DNA of 64,000 nt from Pseudomonas sp. B20(2017) (GTDB lineage Bacteria > Pseudomonadota > Gammaproteobacteria > Pseudomonadales > Pseudomonadaceae): positions 310,001 to 374,000 of the forward strand of contig NZ_NEJP01000003.1 of assembly GCF_002113125.1 (NCBI RefSeq), in the 5' to 3' direction. The position numbers were made by a program, and so were the translations under genes. Positions within the stretch are counted from its first letter, which is position 1. Each line of letters starts with the position of its first letter. The notes under the pieces were generated by a model that was not told where the DNA came from, did no database searches, and was given only the letters and a program-made list of their open reading frames with translations. Positions 23,226 to 34,030 of the stretch are shown here, piece after piece.

Positions 23226-24248
23226 TTACCAGAACCGTTGCTGGGTCAACCGACTCCACCAGCTCAACAGCACGCGATCCACCGAACCGCTGGCTGCCAT
23301 GCCGATGCGTTCCTGCAGACTTTTGCGCTCGGCATAGTGCAGGTGATAAACCTCGGACTGTTTGGCGCGCTCGGCCAGGTATTCGTCGCTGGTCTTGAGT
23401 TCGTCCACCAGCTGTTGTTCAAGTGCCGCAATACCGAGCCAGACTTCACCGGTGGCGACTTCGTCGATCGCCAGCTGAGGGCGATAACGGGCAACGAAGT
23501 TCTTGAACAACTGGTGGGTGATGTCCAGGTCTTCCTGAAATTTCTCCCGGCCTTTCTCGGTGTTTTCGCCGAACACCGTGAGGGTGCGTTTGTACTCGCC
23601 GGCGGTCAGCACTTCGAAATCGATGTCGTGCTTCTTCAGCAGGCGGTTGACGTTGGGCAACTGCGCAACCACGCCAATCGAGCCGAGGATGGCGAACGGT
23701 GCACTGATGATCTTCTCGCCGATACAGGCCATCATGTAGCCGCCGCTGGCCGCGACCTTGTCGATGCATACGGTCAACGGCACGCCGGCTTCACGGATAC
23801 GCGCCAGTTGCGATGAAGCCAGGCCGTAGCTGTGCACCATGCCGCCGCCGCTTTCCAGACGCAGGACCACTTCATCCTTCGGCGTGGCCAGGGTCAGCAA
23901 CGCGGTGATCTCGTGGCGCAGGCTTTCGGTAGCCGAGGCCTTGATGTCGCCGTCGAAGTCCAGCACGAACACCCGAGGCTTGGCGTCGGGTTTCTTCTTC
24001 TGTTTCTTCTCGGATTTGGCCTGGCCCTTGCGCAAGGCCTTGAGCTGATCCTTGTCTAGCAGGGTCTGCTCCAGCCGCTCACGCAGGCCTTTATAGAAAT
24101 CGTTGAGCTTGCTGACCTGCAACTGGCCCGCGGATTTGCGCCGCCCCTTGCTGCGCAACGCAGCGAAACTCGCCAGCACCACCAGAATGGCGATGACCAG
24201 CGTCACGGTCTTGGCCAGGAAACTGGCGTATTCAGTGAAAAACTCCAC
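23226..24248 (-). CDS. sohB: Membrane-anchored serine protease SohB (peptidase S49)
   Basis: A 340-residue protein with one N-terminal membrane helix (about 10-30), a Lys-rich charged linker and a ClpP-like S49 protease domain. The nucleophile is the Ser in VAASGGYMMAC, and a LGSIGV segment follows. SohB acts in the periplasm on misfolded or signal-peptide substrates. The start is assigned to the GTG at 24248 because AAGGAG lies 6 bases upstream; the frame is open to 24284 but without an RBS. Confidence 0.92.
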   Translation of the reverse strand: MEFFTEYASFLAKTVTLVIAILVVLASFAALRSKGRRKSAGQLQVSKLNDFYKGLRERLEQTLLDKDQLKALRKGQAKSEKKQKKKPDAKPRVFVLDFDGDIKASATESLRHEITALLTLATPKDEVVLRLESGGGMVHSYGLASSQLARIREAGVPLTVCIDKVAASGGYMMACIGEKIISAPFAILGSIGVVAQLPNVNRLLKKHDIDFEVLTAGEYKRTLTVFGENTEKGREKFQEDLDITHQLFKNFVARYRPQLAIDEVATGEVWLGIAALEQQLVDELKTSDEYLAERAKQSEVYHLHYAERKSLQERIGMAASGSVDRVLLSWWSRLTQQRFW

Positions 24249-24391
24249 AGTGACTCCTTCAAGCGATGCGCGGTCGTGAAACACACGCGGGAATTGGCTC
24301 CAGCATACCCATGCACCGGCCCGTCGGCCAGCCGTGAAACCTCTGGCAACAAGGCTGGAACGGGCATTTCAAACAAGCGTATGTTTTTTCA

Positions 24392-24420
24392 TTGACAGCT
24401 CACCGTCATCCCCATAACCT
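24392..24420 (+). promoter_or_regulatory. Candidate sigma-70 promoter upstream of the histidine phosphatase gene
   Basis: A perfect TTGACA (24392-24397) is followed, after 17 bases, by a weak -10 TAACCT (24415-24420), 36 bases before the GTG start. The weak -10 keeps confidence low. Confidence 0.3.
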
Positions 24421-24455
24421 CGCCACAACCTTCAACGTACCGGGATGACGCGGAC

Positions 24456-25166
24456 GTGGGCAGCATCTACTTGATTCGACATGGCCAGGCCTCCTTCGGT
24501 GCAGACGACTATGACGTCCTGTCGCCGACCGGTGTACGCCAGGCGGAAATCCTCGGCCGTCACCTCGCCGAACTCGGAATCAGCTTCGACCGCTGCCTGT
24601 CGGGCGACCTGCGCCGCCAGCAACACACGGCCAACAGCGCGCTGGAACAGTTCGCCGCTGTCGGTTTGCCGGTTCCGGCTCTGGAAATCGATTCGGCCTT
24701 CAACGAGTTCGATGCCGATGCCGTGATCCGCGCCCTGCTCCCGGCCATGCTGCCGGAAGAACCCGAAGCACTGGAGATCCTGCGCAACGCCGCGCAAAAC
24801 CGTGGCGAGTTCCAGCGCATCTTCGCCCTGATCATCGAACGCTGGCTCGCCGGCACCCACGACACACCGGGCCTGGAAAGCTGGCTGGGTTTCGTCGAAC
24901 GGGTACAGGCCGGGCTGCAGCGGATTCTCGAACAGGCCGACAACACCCAGAAAATCGCGGTGTTCACCTCCGGTGGCACGATCACCGCCCTGCTCCACCT
25001 CATCACTCAAATGCCTGCCCGGCAGGCCTTTGAACTGAACTGGCAAATCGTCAACACCTCGCTCAACCAGCTGAAGTTCCGCGGTCGCGAGGTGGCTCTG
25101 GCTTCCTTCAACAGTCATGCACATTTGCAACTGCTGAAGGCCCCGGAACTCATCACGTTTCGCTGA
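24456..25166 (+). CDS. Histidine phosphatase family protein (phosphoglycerate mutase-like)
   Basis: A 236-residue member of the histidine phosphatase superfamily. The catalytic RHG is in IYLIRHGQASF (near residues 8-10). The second catalytic His would normally follow a T/S-H-G motif; here the segment is VFTSGGTITAL, so the usual GH is replaced by GG. The protein may therefore be a divergent enzyme. The substrate is unknown. It starts with GTG, 13 residues upstream of the first catalytic block. It is followed after 49 bases by the SCP2 gene, suggesting a two-gene operon. Confidence 0.85.
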   Translation: MGSIYLIRHGQASFGADDYDVLSPTGVRQAEILGRHLAELGISFDRCLSGDLRRQQHTANSALEQFAAVGLPVPALEIDSAFNEFDADAVIRALLPAMLPEEPEALEILRNAAQNRGEFQRIFALIIERWLAGTHDTPGLESWLGFVERVQAGLQRILEQADNTQKIAVFTSGGTITALLHLITQMPARQAFELNWQIVNTSLNQLKFRGREVALASFNSHAHLQLLKAPELITFR

Positions 25167-25215
25167 GTCCGGATTACTGTGACCCTGCTGCAATCAACCA
25201 AAAAAGGATCGAACC

Positions 25216-25533
25216 ATGACCTCCGTAGCTGATGCCGTAAAAGCAATGCAAGCCAAGTTCAACCCAGCCGCCGCTGCCGGTCTGGATCTGGTCTTCGGTT
25301 TCAACATCACTGACGAAAACAAGCAATATGCCCTGATCGTCAAAGACGGCACCTGCGACATCCAGGAAGGCGAAAACGCCGACGCCAACTGCACGCTGGT
25401 GCTGGACAGCGAAACCCTGAAAGGTATCGTCAGCGGCGAAACCGACGGCATGCAGGCCTTCATGGGTGGCAAGCTGCGCGTTGAAGGCGACATGATGCTG
25501 TCGATGAAACTGTCCGAGCTGTTCCCCGCGTAA
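25216..25533 (+). CDS. SCP2 sterol-binding domain protein
   Basis: A 105-residue single-domain SCP2 protein with a lipid-binding fold, showing the typical VFGFNITDENKQYALIVKDG core and a MQAFMGGKLRVEGDMMLSM C-terminal part. In bacteria such small proteins are suggested to bind acyl or sterol-like lipids. AAAAGGA precedes the ATG. A rho-independent terminator follows. Confidence 0.9.
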   Translation: MTSVADAVKAMQAKFNPAAAAGLDLVFGFNITDENKQYALIVKDGTCDIQEGENADANCTLVLDSETLKGIVSGETDGMQAFMGGKLRVEGDMMLSMKLSELFPA

Positions 25534-25554
25534 GACCGCAGCCAGTCTGCAAAC

Positions 25555-25579
25555 AAATCCCGCCCCTGTGGCGGGATTT
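25555..25579. terminator. Rho-independent terminator between the SCP2 gene and yejF
   Basis: AAATCCCGCC (25555-25564) pairs with GGCGGGATTT (25570-25579) around a 5-base loop, between convergent genes. Confidence 0.8.
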
Positions 25580-25585
25580 GTCGTT

Positions 25586-27169
25586 TCAGGCGTTCACACC
25601 GGCAAACGATGCCGCCAGCAATTCCCGTGTATACGGGTGTCGGGCCGAATGAAACAACCCCGCCGTTTCGCCACGCTCCACCACCTCGCCATCCTTCATC
25701 ACGATCAGATCGTGAGCCAGCGCCCGCACCACCGCCAGGTCATGACTGATGAACAGATAGGTCAGCCCGTGCTCCTCCTGCAATCGACGCAATAGCGCGA
25801 CGATCTGTTTCTGCACCGTGCGATCCAGCGCCGACGTCGGCTCATCGAGCAGAATCAGATCCGGCTTGAGCACCAGCGCCCGAGCGATCGCAATACGTTG
25901 CCGTTGCCCGCCGGAAAACTCGTGGGGATAGCGATGGCGGGTTGCCGGATCCAGCCCGACCTCTTTCAGCACATCAATAACAGCCTGTTCACGTTCGGCT
26001 GCATTCAAATCACTGTGCACCTGTAAACCTTCGGCAATGATCTGCTCCACGCACAAACGCGGGCTGAGGCTGCCGAACGGATCTTGAAACACCACTTGCA
26101 GGCGTTTGCGCAGCGGACGTAATTGTTTGCCGCTCAGTTGCTCAAGCGCCTCGCCTTTGAAGCGGATGCTACCGTCGGCGTCGATCAGGCGCAGGATCGC
26201 CTGCCCCAGCGTTGATTTACCGGAGCCAGACTCGCCAACGATGCCCAGAGTCTTGCCCCGTTGCAGGTTCAGATCGATGCCATTGACCGCGTGCAGATAC
26301 GACTTCGCCCGCAGCCACCCGCCGCCCAGCGGAAAACGCACATTCAGATCACGAACCTCGAGCAAATCCTCCGCCGCATCACGGCACAGCGCCGCGCCAC
26401 CGGGTTCGGCGTTGAGCAATTCGATGCTGTAGGGATGTTGCGGCGCACGGAACAATTGCTCGCAGCTTGCCTGCTCAACTATTTCGCCAGCCCGCATCAC
26501 CGCCACTCGCTGGGCGATGGTGCGCACCAGATTCAAGTCGTGACTGATGATCAGCAGTGCCATGCCCAGCCGCTGTTGCAGTTCCTTGAGCAGCAACAGA
26601 ATCTTGCGTTGCACCGTGACGTCGAGGGCCGTGGTCGGCTCATCGGCGATCAGCAATTGCGGTTCGCACGCCAGCGCCATGGCGATCATCACCCGTTGTC
26701 GCTGCCCGCCGGAGAGCTGATGCGGATACACCTTCAGTCGCTCGCGCGGACGTTGAATGCCGACCAGTTCCAACAGTTCCAGAATCCGTTTGCGCGCCGC
26801 CGCGCCCGCCAGGCCTTTGTGCAGCGCCAGGCTTTCGCCGAGTTGCCGCTCGATGCTGTGCAACGGGTTGAGCGAGCTCATCGGCTCCTGAAAAATCATC
26901 GCGATGCGGTTGCCACGCAGTTGCCGCAGATAGCGCTCGTGCACCCCCAGCAACTCTTCGCCGCCGTAGCGGATGCTGCCGTCGATCCGGGTGATGTTCG
27001 GATCCAGCAGTTGCAGGATGCTGTGGGCCGTCACCGACTTGCCGGAACCCGATTCGCCTACCAGCGCCAGGCATTCGCCCGGGCAAATGTCGAGATCGAT
27101 GCCGTGCACCACTTCCTGTCCTTTGAACGCCACCCGCAGGTCGCGTATTTCGATCAGATGTTCGCGCAT
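25586..27169 (-). CDS. yejF: Peptide ABC transporter, dual ATPase YejF
   Basis: A 527-residue protein with two complete ABC ATPase domains. Both carry GESGSGKS Walker A motifs (near 40-47 and 315-322), [16 protein letters not shown] signatures and [23 protein letters not shown]alker B regions. It energises the YejABEF importer, which takes up oligopeptides, including microcin C in E. coli. The start at 27169 is 1 base from the yejE stop; an upstream frame extension overlapping yejE was rejected. Confidence 0.93.
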   Translation of the reverse strand: MREHLIEIRDLRVAFKGQEVVHGIDLDICPGECLALVGESGSGKSVTAHSILQLLDPNITRIDGSIRYGGEELLGVHERYLRQLRGNRIAMIFQEPMSSLNPLHSIERQLGESLALHKGLAGAAARKRILELLELVGIQRPRERLKVYPHQLSGGQRQRVMIAMALACEPQLLIADEPTTALDVTVQRKILLLLKELQQRLGMALLIISHDLNLVRTIAQRVAVMRAGEIVEQASCEQLFRAPQHPYSIELLNAEPGGAALCRDAAEDLLEVRDLNVRFPLGGGWLRAKSYLHAVNGIDLNLQRGKTLGIVGESGSGKSTLGQAILRLIDADGSIRFKGEALEQLSGKQLRPLRKRLQVVFQDPFGSLSPRLCVEQIIAEGLQVHSDLNAAEREQAVIDVLKEVGLDPATRHRYPHEFSGGQRQRIAIARALVLKPDLILLDEPTSALDRTVQKQIVALLRRLQEEHGLTYLFISHDLAVVRALAHDLIVMKDGEVVERGETAGLFHSARHPYTRELLAASFAGVNA

Positions 27170-27170
27170 A

Positions 27171-28193
27171 TCAAGTCCTGGGGTCGAAGGCATCACGGCA
27201 GGCTTCGCCGATGAATACGAGTAGAGAAAGAATCAGCGCCAGGGCAAAAAAAGCCGTTAGCCCCAACCACGGTGCTTGCAGATTGTTCTTGCCCTGGCCG
27301 ATCAGTTCGCCCAGCGAAGCACTGCCGGCGGGCATGCCGAAGCCGAGAAAATCCAGCGCCGACAACGTGGCGATCGCCCCGGTCAGAATGAACGGCAGGA
27401 ACGTCAACGTTGCACTCATGGCGTTGGGCAGAATGTGTCGCACGATCACCTGCGCATCGCCGACACCCAGTGCCCGCGCCGCTTTCACGTACTCAAGCCC
27501 TCGGCTGCGCAGGAACTCGGCGCGCACCACGTCCACCAGACTCAGCCAGGAAAACAGCGCCATGATCCCCAACAGCCACCAGAAATTTGGCTCGACAAAG
27601 CCCGACAGAATGATCAGCAGGTAAAGCACTGGCAGCCCCGACCAGACTTCCAGCAAACGCTGTCCGAGCAAGTCGACCCAGCCGCCGTAATAGCCCTGCA
27701 AGGCACCGGCGGCGATGCCGATCAACGCGCTCACCGCCGTCAACGCCAGGGCGAACAACAGCGACACACGCGTGCCGAATATCACCCGCGCCAGCACATC
27801 CCGCGCCTGATCGTCGGTGCCCAGCCAGTTTTCAACGGTGGGCGGGCTCGGGGCCGGTTCGGTGAGGTCGTAGTTGGCAGTGTCGTAGCCGAACGGGATC
27901 GGCGCAAACCACATCCGCCCGCCCTGCCCATCGATCAGTTCACGCACCTGGGCGCTGCGGTAGTCAGGCTGGAACGGCAGCTCGCCGCCGAAATCCTGCT
28001 CGGTGTAGCGCTTGAACGCCGGGAAATACCACTCGCCCTGATACGTCACCAGCAACGGTTTGTCGTTGGCGACCAGTTCGCCGCCCAAGCTCAGGCCGAA
28101 CAATGCGAGAAACAGCCACAACGACCACCAGCCGCGCCGATGAGCCTTGAACCGCGCCCAACGACGCTGTCCGATTGGAATAAGCGTCGGCAT
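27171..28193 (-). CDS. yejE: Peptide ABC transporter permease YejE
   Basis: A 340-residue inner-membrane permease. It has an N-terminal membrane helix, a long periplasmic insertion typical of YejE (with WFAPIPFGYDTANYDLTEPA) and five more helices carrying the EAA-type loop around KAARALGVGDAQVIVRHILP. The ATG overlaps the yejB stop as ATGA, which indicates translational coupling. Confidence 0.93.
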   Translation of the reverse strand: MPTLIPIGQRRWARFKAHRRGWWSLWLFLALFGLSLGGELVANDKPLLVTYQGEWYFPAFKRYTEQDFGGELPFQPDYRSAQVRELIDGQGGRMWFAPIPFGYDTANYDLTEPAPSPPTVENWLGTDDQARDVLARVIFGTRVSLLFALALTAVSALIGIAAGALQGYYGGWVDLLGQRLLEVWSGLPVLYLLIILSGFVEPNFWWLLGIMALFSWLSLVDVVRAEFLRSRGLEYVKAARALGVGDAQVIVRHILPNAMSATLTFLPFILTGAIATLSALDFLGFGMPAGSASLGELIGQGKNNLQAPWLGLTAFFALALILSLLVFIGEACRDAFDPRT

Positions 28194-29257
28194 CAGGCAG
28201 TCCTCGCGGTGAAGTCGATGCGCGGGTCGACCAGCGTGTAGCACAGGTCGCCCAGCAGTTTTATCAAGAGCCCGAACAGGGTGAAGATGAACAGCGAACC
28301 GAACACCACCGGGTAATCCCGCGACACCGCCGCTTCGTAGCTCAGCCGGCCGAGACCATCGAGGGAGAAGATCACCTCGATCAAGAGCGAACCGCCGAAA
28401 AACACCGTGACCAATGCCTGAGGCAATCCGGCCACCACCAGCAGCATCGCGTTGCGAAACACATGCCCGTATAACACCTGTCTTTCACTCAGGCCCTTGG
28501 CCCGGGCCGTGACCACGTACAGCCGTGAGATCTCGTTGAGAAAGCTGTTCTTGGTCAGGATCGTCAGCGTCGCAAAACCGCCGATCACCAGCGCACTGAC
28601 CGGCAACACCAGATGCCAGAAGTAATCGGCGACCTTGCCCCACAGCGACAGCTCGGCGAAGTTGTCCGAGACCAGTCCGCGCACCGGAAACCAGTCCAGC
28701 GCCGTGCCGCCGGCGAACACCACGATCAGCAGCAGCGCAAACAGAAACCCCGGCATCGCGTAGCCGATAATGATCGCCGCACTGCTCCAGACATCGAACG
28801 CCGAACCGTTGTGCACGGCTTTGCGGATGCCCAGCGGGATCGACACCAGATAAGTGATCAACGTCGCCCACAATCCCAACGACAAGGTCACCGGCAGCTT
28901 CTCCCCGATCAGTTCGGTCACTGTCGCGCCACGGAAAAAACTCTTGCCGAAGTCCAGTTGCGCGTAGCTCTTGAGCATCAGCCACAAGCGCTCACCGGCA
29001 CTTTTGTCGAAGCCGTACTGGCGCTCGATCTCGGCCACCAGTTTCGGGTCCAGGCCACGGGTCGCGCGGGACTCGCCGCCAATGCTCTCGACATGACTGG
29101 CCCCCACCGGCGCACCGACACCAATCCCCTGCAATCGGGCGATGGCCTGCTCGACCGGACCACCGGGCGCGGCCTGCACGATCACAAAGTTCACCAGCAG
29201 AATCGCCAGCAAGGTCGGCACGATCAGCAGCAGACGCCGCAGGCTATAACCCCACAT
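28193..29257 (-). CDS. yejB: Peptide ABC transporter permease YejB
   Basis: A 354-residue permease of the OppB/DppB family with the characteristic N-terminal [20 protein letters not shown] helix. A periplasmic loop comes next, then five helices and the EAA-like loop [20 protein letters not shown]. It overlaps the yejA end by 14 bases. Confidence 0.93.
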   Translation of the reverse strand: MWGYSLRRLLLIVPTLLAILLVNFVIVQAAPGGPVEQAIARLQGIGVGAPVGASHVESIGGESRATRGLDPKLVAEIERQYGFDKSAGERLWLMLKSYAQLDFGKSFFRGATVTELIGEKLPVTLSLGLWATLITYLVSIPLGIRKAVHNGSAFDVWSSAAIIIGYAMPGFLFALLLIVVFAGGTALDWFPVRGLVSDNFAELSLWGKVADYFWHLVLPVSALVIGGFATLTILTKNSFLNEISRLYVVTARAKGLSERQVLYGHVFRNAMLLVVAGLPQALVTVFFGGSLLIEVIFSLDGLGRLSYEAAVSRDYPVVFGSLFIFTLFGLLIKLLGDLCYTLVDPRIDFTARTA

Positions 29258-31094
29258 GGGCGTACTCCTTTTGCTGTTGCTGCATCTGCGTCGAGGTCAG
29301 CGCGGTCGGGCTGATTTCCCACCAGGTGTCGAGGCCGGCGTCGTACAACGGCGCAATCGCCGGGCGACCGAAGCGGTTCCACCACACCGTGGAAATCCCC
29401 GGCGGGTAATAGTTGGGAATCCAGTAATAGCCCCACTGCAACACCCGATCCAGCGCATGGGCGTGGCGCAGAAGACTTTCGCGGTTGTCGGCCTGGACCA
29501 CGCCCTCCAGCAGCGCATCCACCGCCGGGTCGCGCAGCACCATGTAGTTGTTGGAGCCGGGATCGTCAGCACCGTCGGAGCCGAAATAGTTGAACAGCTC
29601 GCGCCCCGGCGCCTGACTCACCGGGTAACCCACCACGATCATGTCGTAGTCGCGGCTGCGTACGCGGTTGGTGTATTGCGCGGTGTCGACCTGACGAATA
29701 TCGAAGCCGATGCCGATCTGCGCCAGGTTGCGCTGGAACGGCAGCAGCAAGCGCTCGAAGCCCTTCTGGCCGTTGAGAAAAGTGAATTGCAACGGCTCGC
29801 CGGCGGCATTCACCAATTGATCGCCACGAGGTTTCCAACCGGCGGCCTCCAGCAATTTCAGCGCCTGCAACTGCTGCGCGCGGATGTTGCCGCTACCGTC
29901 GGTGCGCGGCGCCTCGAACACCTGGCTGAAGACTTCATCGGGAATCTTGCCGCGCCACGGTTCGAGGATTTTCAGCTCTTCGGCATCCGGCAATTCAGTG
30001 GCCGACAACGCACTGTGGGAAAAAAAGCTGCGTTGGCGCAGGTACATGCTGCGCATCATCTGCCGGTTGCTCCATTCGAAATCCCAGAGCATGGCGATCG
30101 CCTGCCGCACCCGGCGATCCTGAAACATCGGTTTCTGCAGATTGAACGCAAACCCTTGGGCGCCTTGCGCAGCACCGGGTGCGAGGTGTTCGCGCAGCAA
30201 CTTGCCCTGCTCCAGCGCCGCCCCGGCGTAACCAATGGTGTAACTGGTGGCTGAGAACTCGCGGTTGTAATCGAAGCCGCCGGCCTTGAGCACTTGTCTC
30301 GACACGTCGGTGTCGGCAAAAAACTCCACGCTCAATTGATCGAAGTTGTAGAGCCCGCGAGTGACAGGTAAATCCCTGGCCCACCAATCCTTGATCCGCT
30401 GAAATTTCACGCTGCGCCCGGCGTCCACCGCGCTGACCTTGTACGGCCCACTCCCCGGCGGAATCTCGAACCCTGCGCCATCGGCGAAATTGCGTGTACG
30501 CCACCAATGCTCGGGCAGCACCGGCAACGTCGCCAGATCCAGTGGCAAGGTTCGGCTCTCGTTGTTCTTGAACACGAAACGCACCTGGGTCGGCGATTCG
30601 ACCTGCACCTCGGCGACATCACGAAACTGCTGGCGATATTTGAGACTGCCTTGAGTGGTGAACAGCTCGAAGGTGTAACGCACGTCTTGGGCGGTGATCG
30701 GCGTACCGTCCTCGAACTGTGCCTTGGGGTTGAGGTAAAAGCGCAGCCAGCGCCGGTCCGCGTCCAGCTCCATGCGTTGCGCGACCAGACCGTAGACGCT
30801 GTAAGGCTCGTCCTTGCTGCGATAAGCCAGGGGCGCATAGAGCCAGCCGTCGATGTCGGCAACGCCGGTGCCTTTGTCGATGTAGGGAATCAGGTGATCG
30901 AACGGGCCGCTCTCCAGCGAAGAGCGGCGCAGGGTCCCACCCTTGGGCGCGTCGGGATTGGCGTAGGCCAGGTGCTGGAAGTCCGGGGCGTATTTCGGGG
31001 CTTCGCCGTAGACCGTGAGGGCGTGTTGGGGCGCCGCGAAACTGAGCGGACTCGACAACACGAAGATGCTGAAAAGCATGAGTCTGGAGAGCAT
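29244..31094 (-). CDS. yejA: Periplasmic peptide-binding protein YejA
   Basis: A 616-residue solute-binding protein of family 5 (SBP_bac_5). A signal peptide spans about residues 1-20 ([20 protein letters not shown]). The mature part begins with [20 protein letters not shown], followed by [12 protein letters not shown], both typical of YejA-like proteins. It captures peptides or peptide-like metal chelates for YejBEF. The start at 31094 begins the signal peptide; the longer frame passes through REP sequence. A shared promoter-like motif lies 170 bases upstream (31264-31288), with a REP pair in between. It is the first gene of yejABEF. Confidence 0.93.
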   Translation of the reverse strand: MLSRLMLFSIFVLSSPLSFAAPQHALTVYGEAPKYAPDFQHLAYANPDAPKGGTLRRSSLESGPFDHLIPYIDKGTGVADIDGWLYAPLAYRSKDEPYSVYGLVAQRMELDADRRWLRFYLNPKAQFEDGTPITAQDVRYTFELFTTQGSLKYRQQFRDVAEVQVESPTQVRFVFKNNESRTLPLDLATLPVLPEHWWRTRNFADGAGFEIPPGSGPYKVSAVDAGRSVKFQRIKDWWARDLPVTRGLYNFDQLSVEFFADTDVSRQVLKAGGFDYNREFSATSYTIGYAGAALEQGKLLREHLAPGAAQGAQGFAFNLQKPMFQDRRVRQAIAMLWDFEWSNRQMMRSMYLRQRSFFSHSALSATELPDAEELKILEPWRGKIPDEVFSQVFEAPRTDGSGNIRAQQLQALKLLEAAGWKPRGDQLVNAAGEPLQFTFLNGQKGFERLLLPFQRNLAQIGIGFDIRQVDTAQYTNRVRSRDYDMIVVGYPVSQAPGRELFNYFGSDGADDPGSNNYMVLRDPAVDALLEGVVQADNRESLLRHAHALDRVLQWGYYWIPNYYPPGISTVWWNRFGRPAIAPLYDAGLDTWWEISPTALTSTQMQQQQKEYAHVGL

Positions 31095-31125
31095 CGGCAA
31101 GATCCTGATAATTGGGCGCCTCGAT

Positions 31126-31210
31126 GGCCCCATCGCGAGCAGGCTCACTCCCACAATGGTTCGCAGTGAACACAAATCCCCTGTGGGAGCGAGCCTGCTC
31201 GCGATAGGGC
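31126..31210. repeat. REP palindrome pair in the yejA leader
   Basis: Inverted units around CGCGAGCAGGCTCACTCCCACA and TGTGGGAGCGAGCCTGCTCGCG. The pair lies between the putative promoter motif and the yejA ATG, so it may be transcribed in the 5' leader. Confidence 0.85.
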
Positions 31211-31263
31211 CAAAGCAGTCACCACACTTCCTGCCTACCTGTGATGTACAACAGGCGGGCATT

Positions 31264-31288
31264 TTTTATAGGGCGGGGTTTAGAACGA
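31264..31288 (-). promoter_or_regulatory. Candidate ECF-sigma promoter box upstream of yejA
   Basis: On the minus strand the site contains TCTA-N8-CCTATAAAA. The same element with the same spacing precedes both TonB-dependent receptor genes in this locus (34031-34055 and 38320-38344). It lies in the gap between receptor 1 and yejA. It is the least conserved of the three at the first position (TTCTA rather than GTCTA). Confidence 0.55.
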
Positions 31289-31321
31289 TAAGTGACTAAA
31301 ACCCAACCTGACCGGTCATTT

Positions 31322-33976
31322 TCAGAACTTGTAATTGACCCGCGTGTACAACGTGCGGCCAAACGGATCGCCGTATTTCGGGTCGTAGCCGCTCTGGAAC
31401 GTGTAGGTCTGGTTACTGAACGGCGGTTCGCGGTCGAACAGGTTTTTCACCCCGAGCGTCACCGCCAGGGTCTTGCGCCAGGTGTAGGTGCCGGCTACGT
31501 CCCAGACGTTGTAGGAACCGACGTAATCGTGAGTCTCGCGATCCGAGTCGTGGTAACCGCTGGTGTAGCGGTTGGTCAGGCTCGCGCCGAGCGGGCCGTA
31601 GTTCCAGCTGCCGATCAGGCTGTGACGCCAGCGGGCCACGGCGCCGGCCGAAGCAAAGTCGCCGCCACGAAAATCGCCGAGCTTGTCGATGTAGTCACCC
31701 TTGAGCTGCTGCTGATAGTCATAACGGGTGACGTAAGTGCCTTGCAGGCCGATGCCGAAATCGCCGTACGGCGTGCTCGGCAGGCGATAGTCGAAGCTCA
31801 CGTCGACGCCGTTGGTCTTGATCTTGCCGAGGTTGGCCAGGCCAGTGACGATGTGATCGATGGAGCCGTCAGGCTTGCGGATCAGGCGCTCCGGGTAAAG
31901 CTCCGGGTTTTCGAACACCGCCGATTCAGGGAATTCGGCGATCTGGTTGGCGATATCGATCCACCAGAAATCCAGGCCGGTCGTGAGACGGTCGAATGGC
32001 TGATACACGAACCCGAGTGTCACGTTGCGTGCGGTTTCCGGGCTCAACTCTGTGTTGCCGCCGGTCCGGTTATAGAACTGCTGAGCGCAGTCACGATTGG
32101 CGATCCCGCCATTACTCGGGTTGCCACCGGCACACAGTCGCGGGTCGTTGTAATTGGCCACGGTGAACGAGGTGAAGTTCGGGTTGTACAACTCGTACAG
32201 TGACGGTGCGCGGAAACCTTCGCTATACGCGCCACGCACCACCAGTTCCTTGAACGGCTGGAATCGGAACGAATATTTCGGGTTGGTGGTACTGCCGAAA
32301 TCGCTGTACTTGTCGTGTCGCACGGCGGCAGACAATTCAAGACTGTCGAGCACCGGCACATTGACCTCGGCGTACTGCGCCGAGACGCTGCGATCCCCGG
32401 CGACGCTGGCATTGGGGTCAACACCAAGGCTCTGCACATCAGCCGCGAACGGGGCGAAATCCTGATGAAAGTCCTCCTTGCGATATTCCCCGCCCAGCGC
32501 CAGTGCCGACGGCCCGGCGCCGAACCAGTCGCCGATCTCGCGACTGATGCGTCCGTCGATGGCCTTGACCCGGCCTACTGCCGTCGAATAATCGCCGTTC
32601 ACTCCGTTGGCTGCCAGTAACGCCGAACCGGCGGCCGTCTGCGCACCAAACGGATTGATCACACCGTCGGCGATGCCCTGGCTGACGGCTCGGTCGTTCA
32701 CATAACCGCTGCGAATCGTGTTGACCACTTTGTTCTGGTTGTACGAGGCACCGAGGTTGTAATCCCACCCAACCAGCGTGCCGTCAAAGCTCAACAGCAG
32801 ACGCTGACCAGTGTTGTCATCTTCATGCTGACGCGCACCGACGGCGGTTTCACGCCAGTTCACATCCACCGGTTGCGTCGGGTCCAGAGCGAAACCGCTC
32901 GGGCCGGGCGTAATGCCGTTGCCCGGATAGAACGCCGTGCCAGGGTTGACCTGATTGCCCATCAAAGTGCCAGGCCCGATCTGCGTCCGGTTCTCGTTGC
33001 GCGCCCAGAAGTATTCGAGGCTGACGTTGTGATCATCCGCCAGCTTGCCGGTGGCTTTGGCGAACGCCGAGGTCTTCTCGGTTTCCGGCACCAGATCCAG
33101 GTAATTCCACAGGCTCTGGCGGCAGATGCCATTGCGCGACAGCAGCCCCGGCGCATTGCAACCGGAACCGGCCAATGGATTGGTGGCGTTGCTGCCCTGA
33201 CTCCAGTTGGCGGGTGACGCCGTGCCGGAGGTGTAATCAAGACCGCGGCCGGGCTGGTAGTTGTAGGTGTAACCGCGATCGTCGGCGGCCAGACGGTTCT
33301 GCTTGTCGTAGCTCACCACGCCGAAAACGTTGAAGCGATCATCCTGCAAATCGCCAAAACCCCAGCTGCCACTGAAGTTGCGGCTTTCCCCGCCACCGGA
33401 ATGGGTCGGCGTGTCGTAGTTTGTACTGACCTGGCCCTCGGTGAGGCTGGTCTTGGTGATGAAGTTGATCACCCCGCCGATGGCGTCGGTGCCGTACAAC
33501 GCCGAGGCGCCGTCGCGCAGCACTTCTACCCGGTCGATGGCGGCGAACGGGATGGTGTTGAGATCGACGCCGGAGCCATTGATCGCATTGGTCGCGTTGT
33601 TACTCAGACGCCGACCGTTGAGCAGCACCAGGGTCTTGTTCGGGCCAATGCCACGAAGGTCGGCGTAAGACGCCCCGCCGCTGCTCGATCCCACCGAGCG
33701 CCCGGAGCCCACCGAAGACTGGTTGGCCGAGATGCGGCTGACCAGCTCTTCAGTGGTGGTCACGCCCTGCTTCTGCAACTCCTCGACCCGCAGGATGGTG
33801 ACCGGTACGGCGGTTTCGGCATCGACCCGGCGAATCGCGGTGCCGGTGACTTCGACCCGTTGCAGTTGCGTTGTCGGCTCGTTTACCGTGCTGTCGGCAG
33901 CGATGGCCGGCAATGTGTTGATCGCCAGCAGCAAGGCCAGGCTCAAAGGGGATTTAACGGGTGAAAAATGGATCAT
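31322..33976 (-). CDS. TonB-dependent outer-membrane receptor 1
   Basis: An 884-residue receptor. The signal peptide is at about 1-27. There is no N-terminal signalling (STN) domain; the sequence goes directly to the TonB-box region and plug (VEVTGTAIRR, LRGIGPNKTLVLLNGRR, DRVEVLRDGASALYGTDAIG). A 22-strand-type barrel follows and ends in a terminal Phe (LYTRVNYKF), as needed for BamA-dependent insertion. The substrate is unknown; large receptors of this subtype are often called siderophore or oligopeptide/cobalamin receptors. It is preceded by a leader hairpin and the shared ECF-like box. Its position next to yejABEF suggests it passes a peptide-like ligand to YejA. Confidence 0.92.
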   Translation of the reverse strand: MIHFSPVKSPLSLALLLAINTLPAIAADSTVNEPTTQLQRVEVTGTAIRRVDAETAVPVTILRVEELQKQGVTTTEELVSRISANQSSVGSGRSVGSSSGGASYADLRGIGPNKTLVLLNGRRLSNNATNAINGSGVDLNTIPFAAIDRVEVLRDGASALYGTDAIGGVINFITKTSLTEGQVSTNYDTPTHSGGGESRNFSGSWGFGDLQDDRFNVFGVVSYDKQNRLAADDRGYTYNYQPGRGLDYTSGTASPANWSQGSNATNPLAGSGCNAPGLLSRNGICRQSLWNYLDLVPETEKTSAFAKATGKLADDHNVSLEYFWARNENRTQIGPGTLMGNQVNPGTAFYPGNGITPGPSGFALDPTQPVDVNWRETAVGARQHEDDNTGQRLLLSFDGTLVGWDYNLGASYNQNKVVNTIRSGYVNDRAVSQGIADGVINPFGAQTAAGSALLAANGVNGDYSTAVGRVKAIDGRISREIGDWFGAGPSALALGGEYRKEDFHQDFAPFAADVQSLGVDPNASVAGDRSVSAQYAEVNVPVLDSLELSAAVRHDKYSDFGSTTNPKYSFRFQPFKELVVRGAYSEGFRAPSLYELYNPNFTSFTVANYNDPRLCAGGNPSNGGIANRDCAQQFYNRTGGNTELSPETARNVTLGFVYQPFDRLTTGLDFWWIDIANQIAEFPESAVFENPELYPERLIRKPDGSIDHIVTGLANLGKIKTNGVDVSFDYRLPSTPYGDFGIGLQGTYVTRYDYQQQLKGDYIDKLGDFRGGDFASAGAVARWRHSLIGSWNYGPLGASLTNRYTSGYHDSDRETHDYVGSYNVWDVAGTYTWRKTLAVTLGVKNLFDREPPFSNQTYTFQSGYDPKYGDPFGRTLYTRVNYKF

Positions 33977-33983
33977 GAACAGC

Positions 33984-34013
33984 CATCCCTGCGTTTTGGT
34001 TTATGCAGGGATG
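33984..34013 (-). promoter_or_regulatory. Leader hairpin of receptor 1
   Basis: CATCCCTGC (33984-33992) is a perfect 9-bp complement of GCAGGGATG (34005-34013) around a 12-base loop, just upstream of the receptor 1 ATG. A similar hairpin with the same TCCCTG/CAGGGA core lies in the receptor 2 leader. Confidence 0.5.
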
Positions 34014-34030
34014 TGCGATGGCGGATGTTG

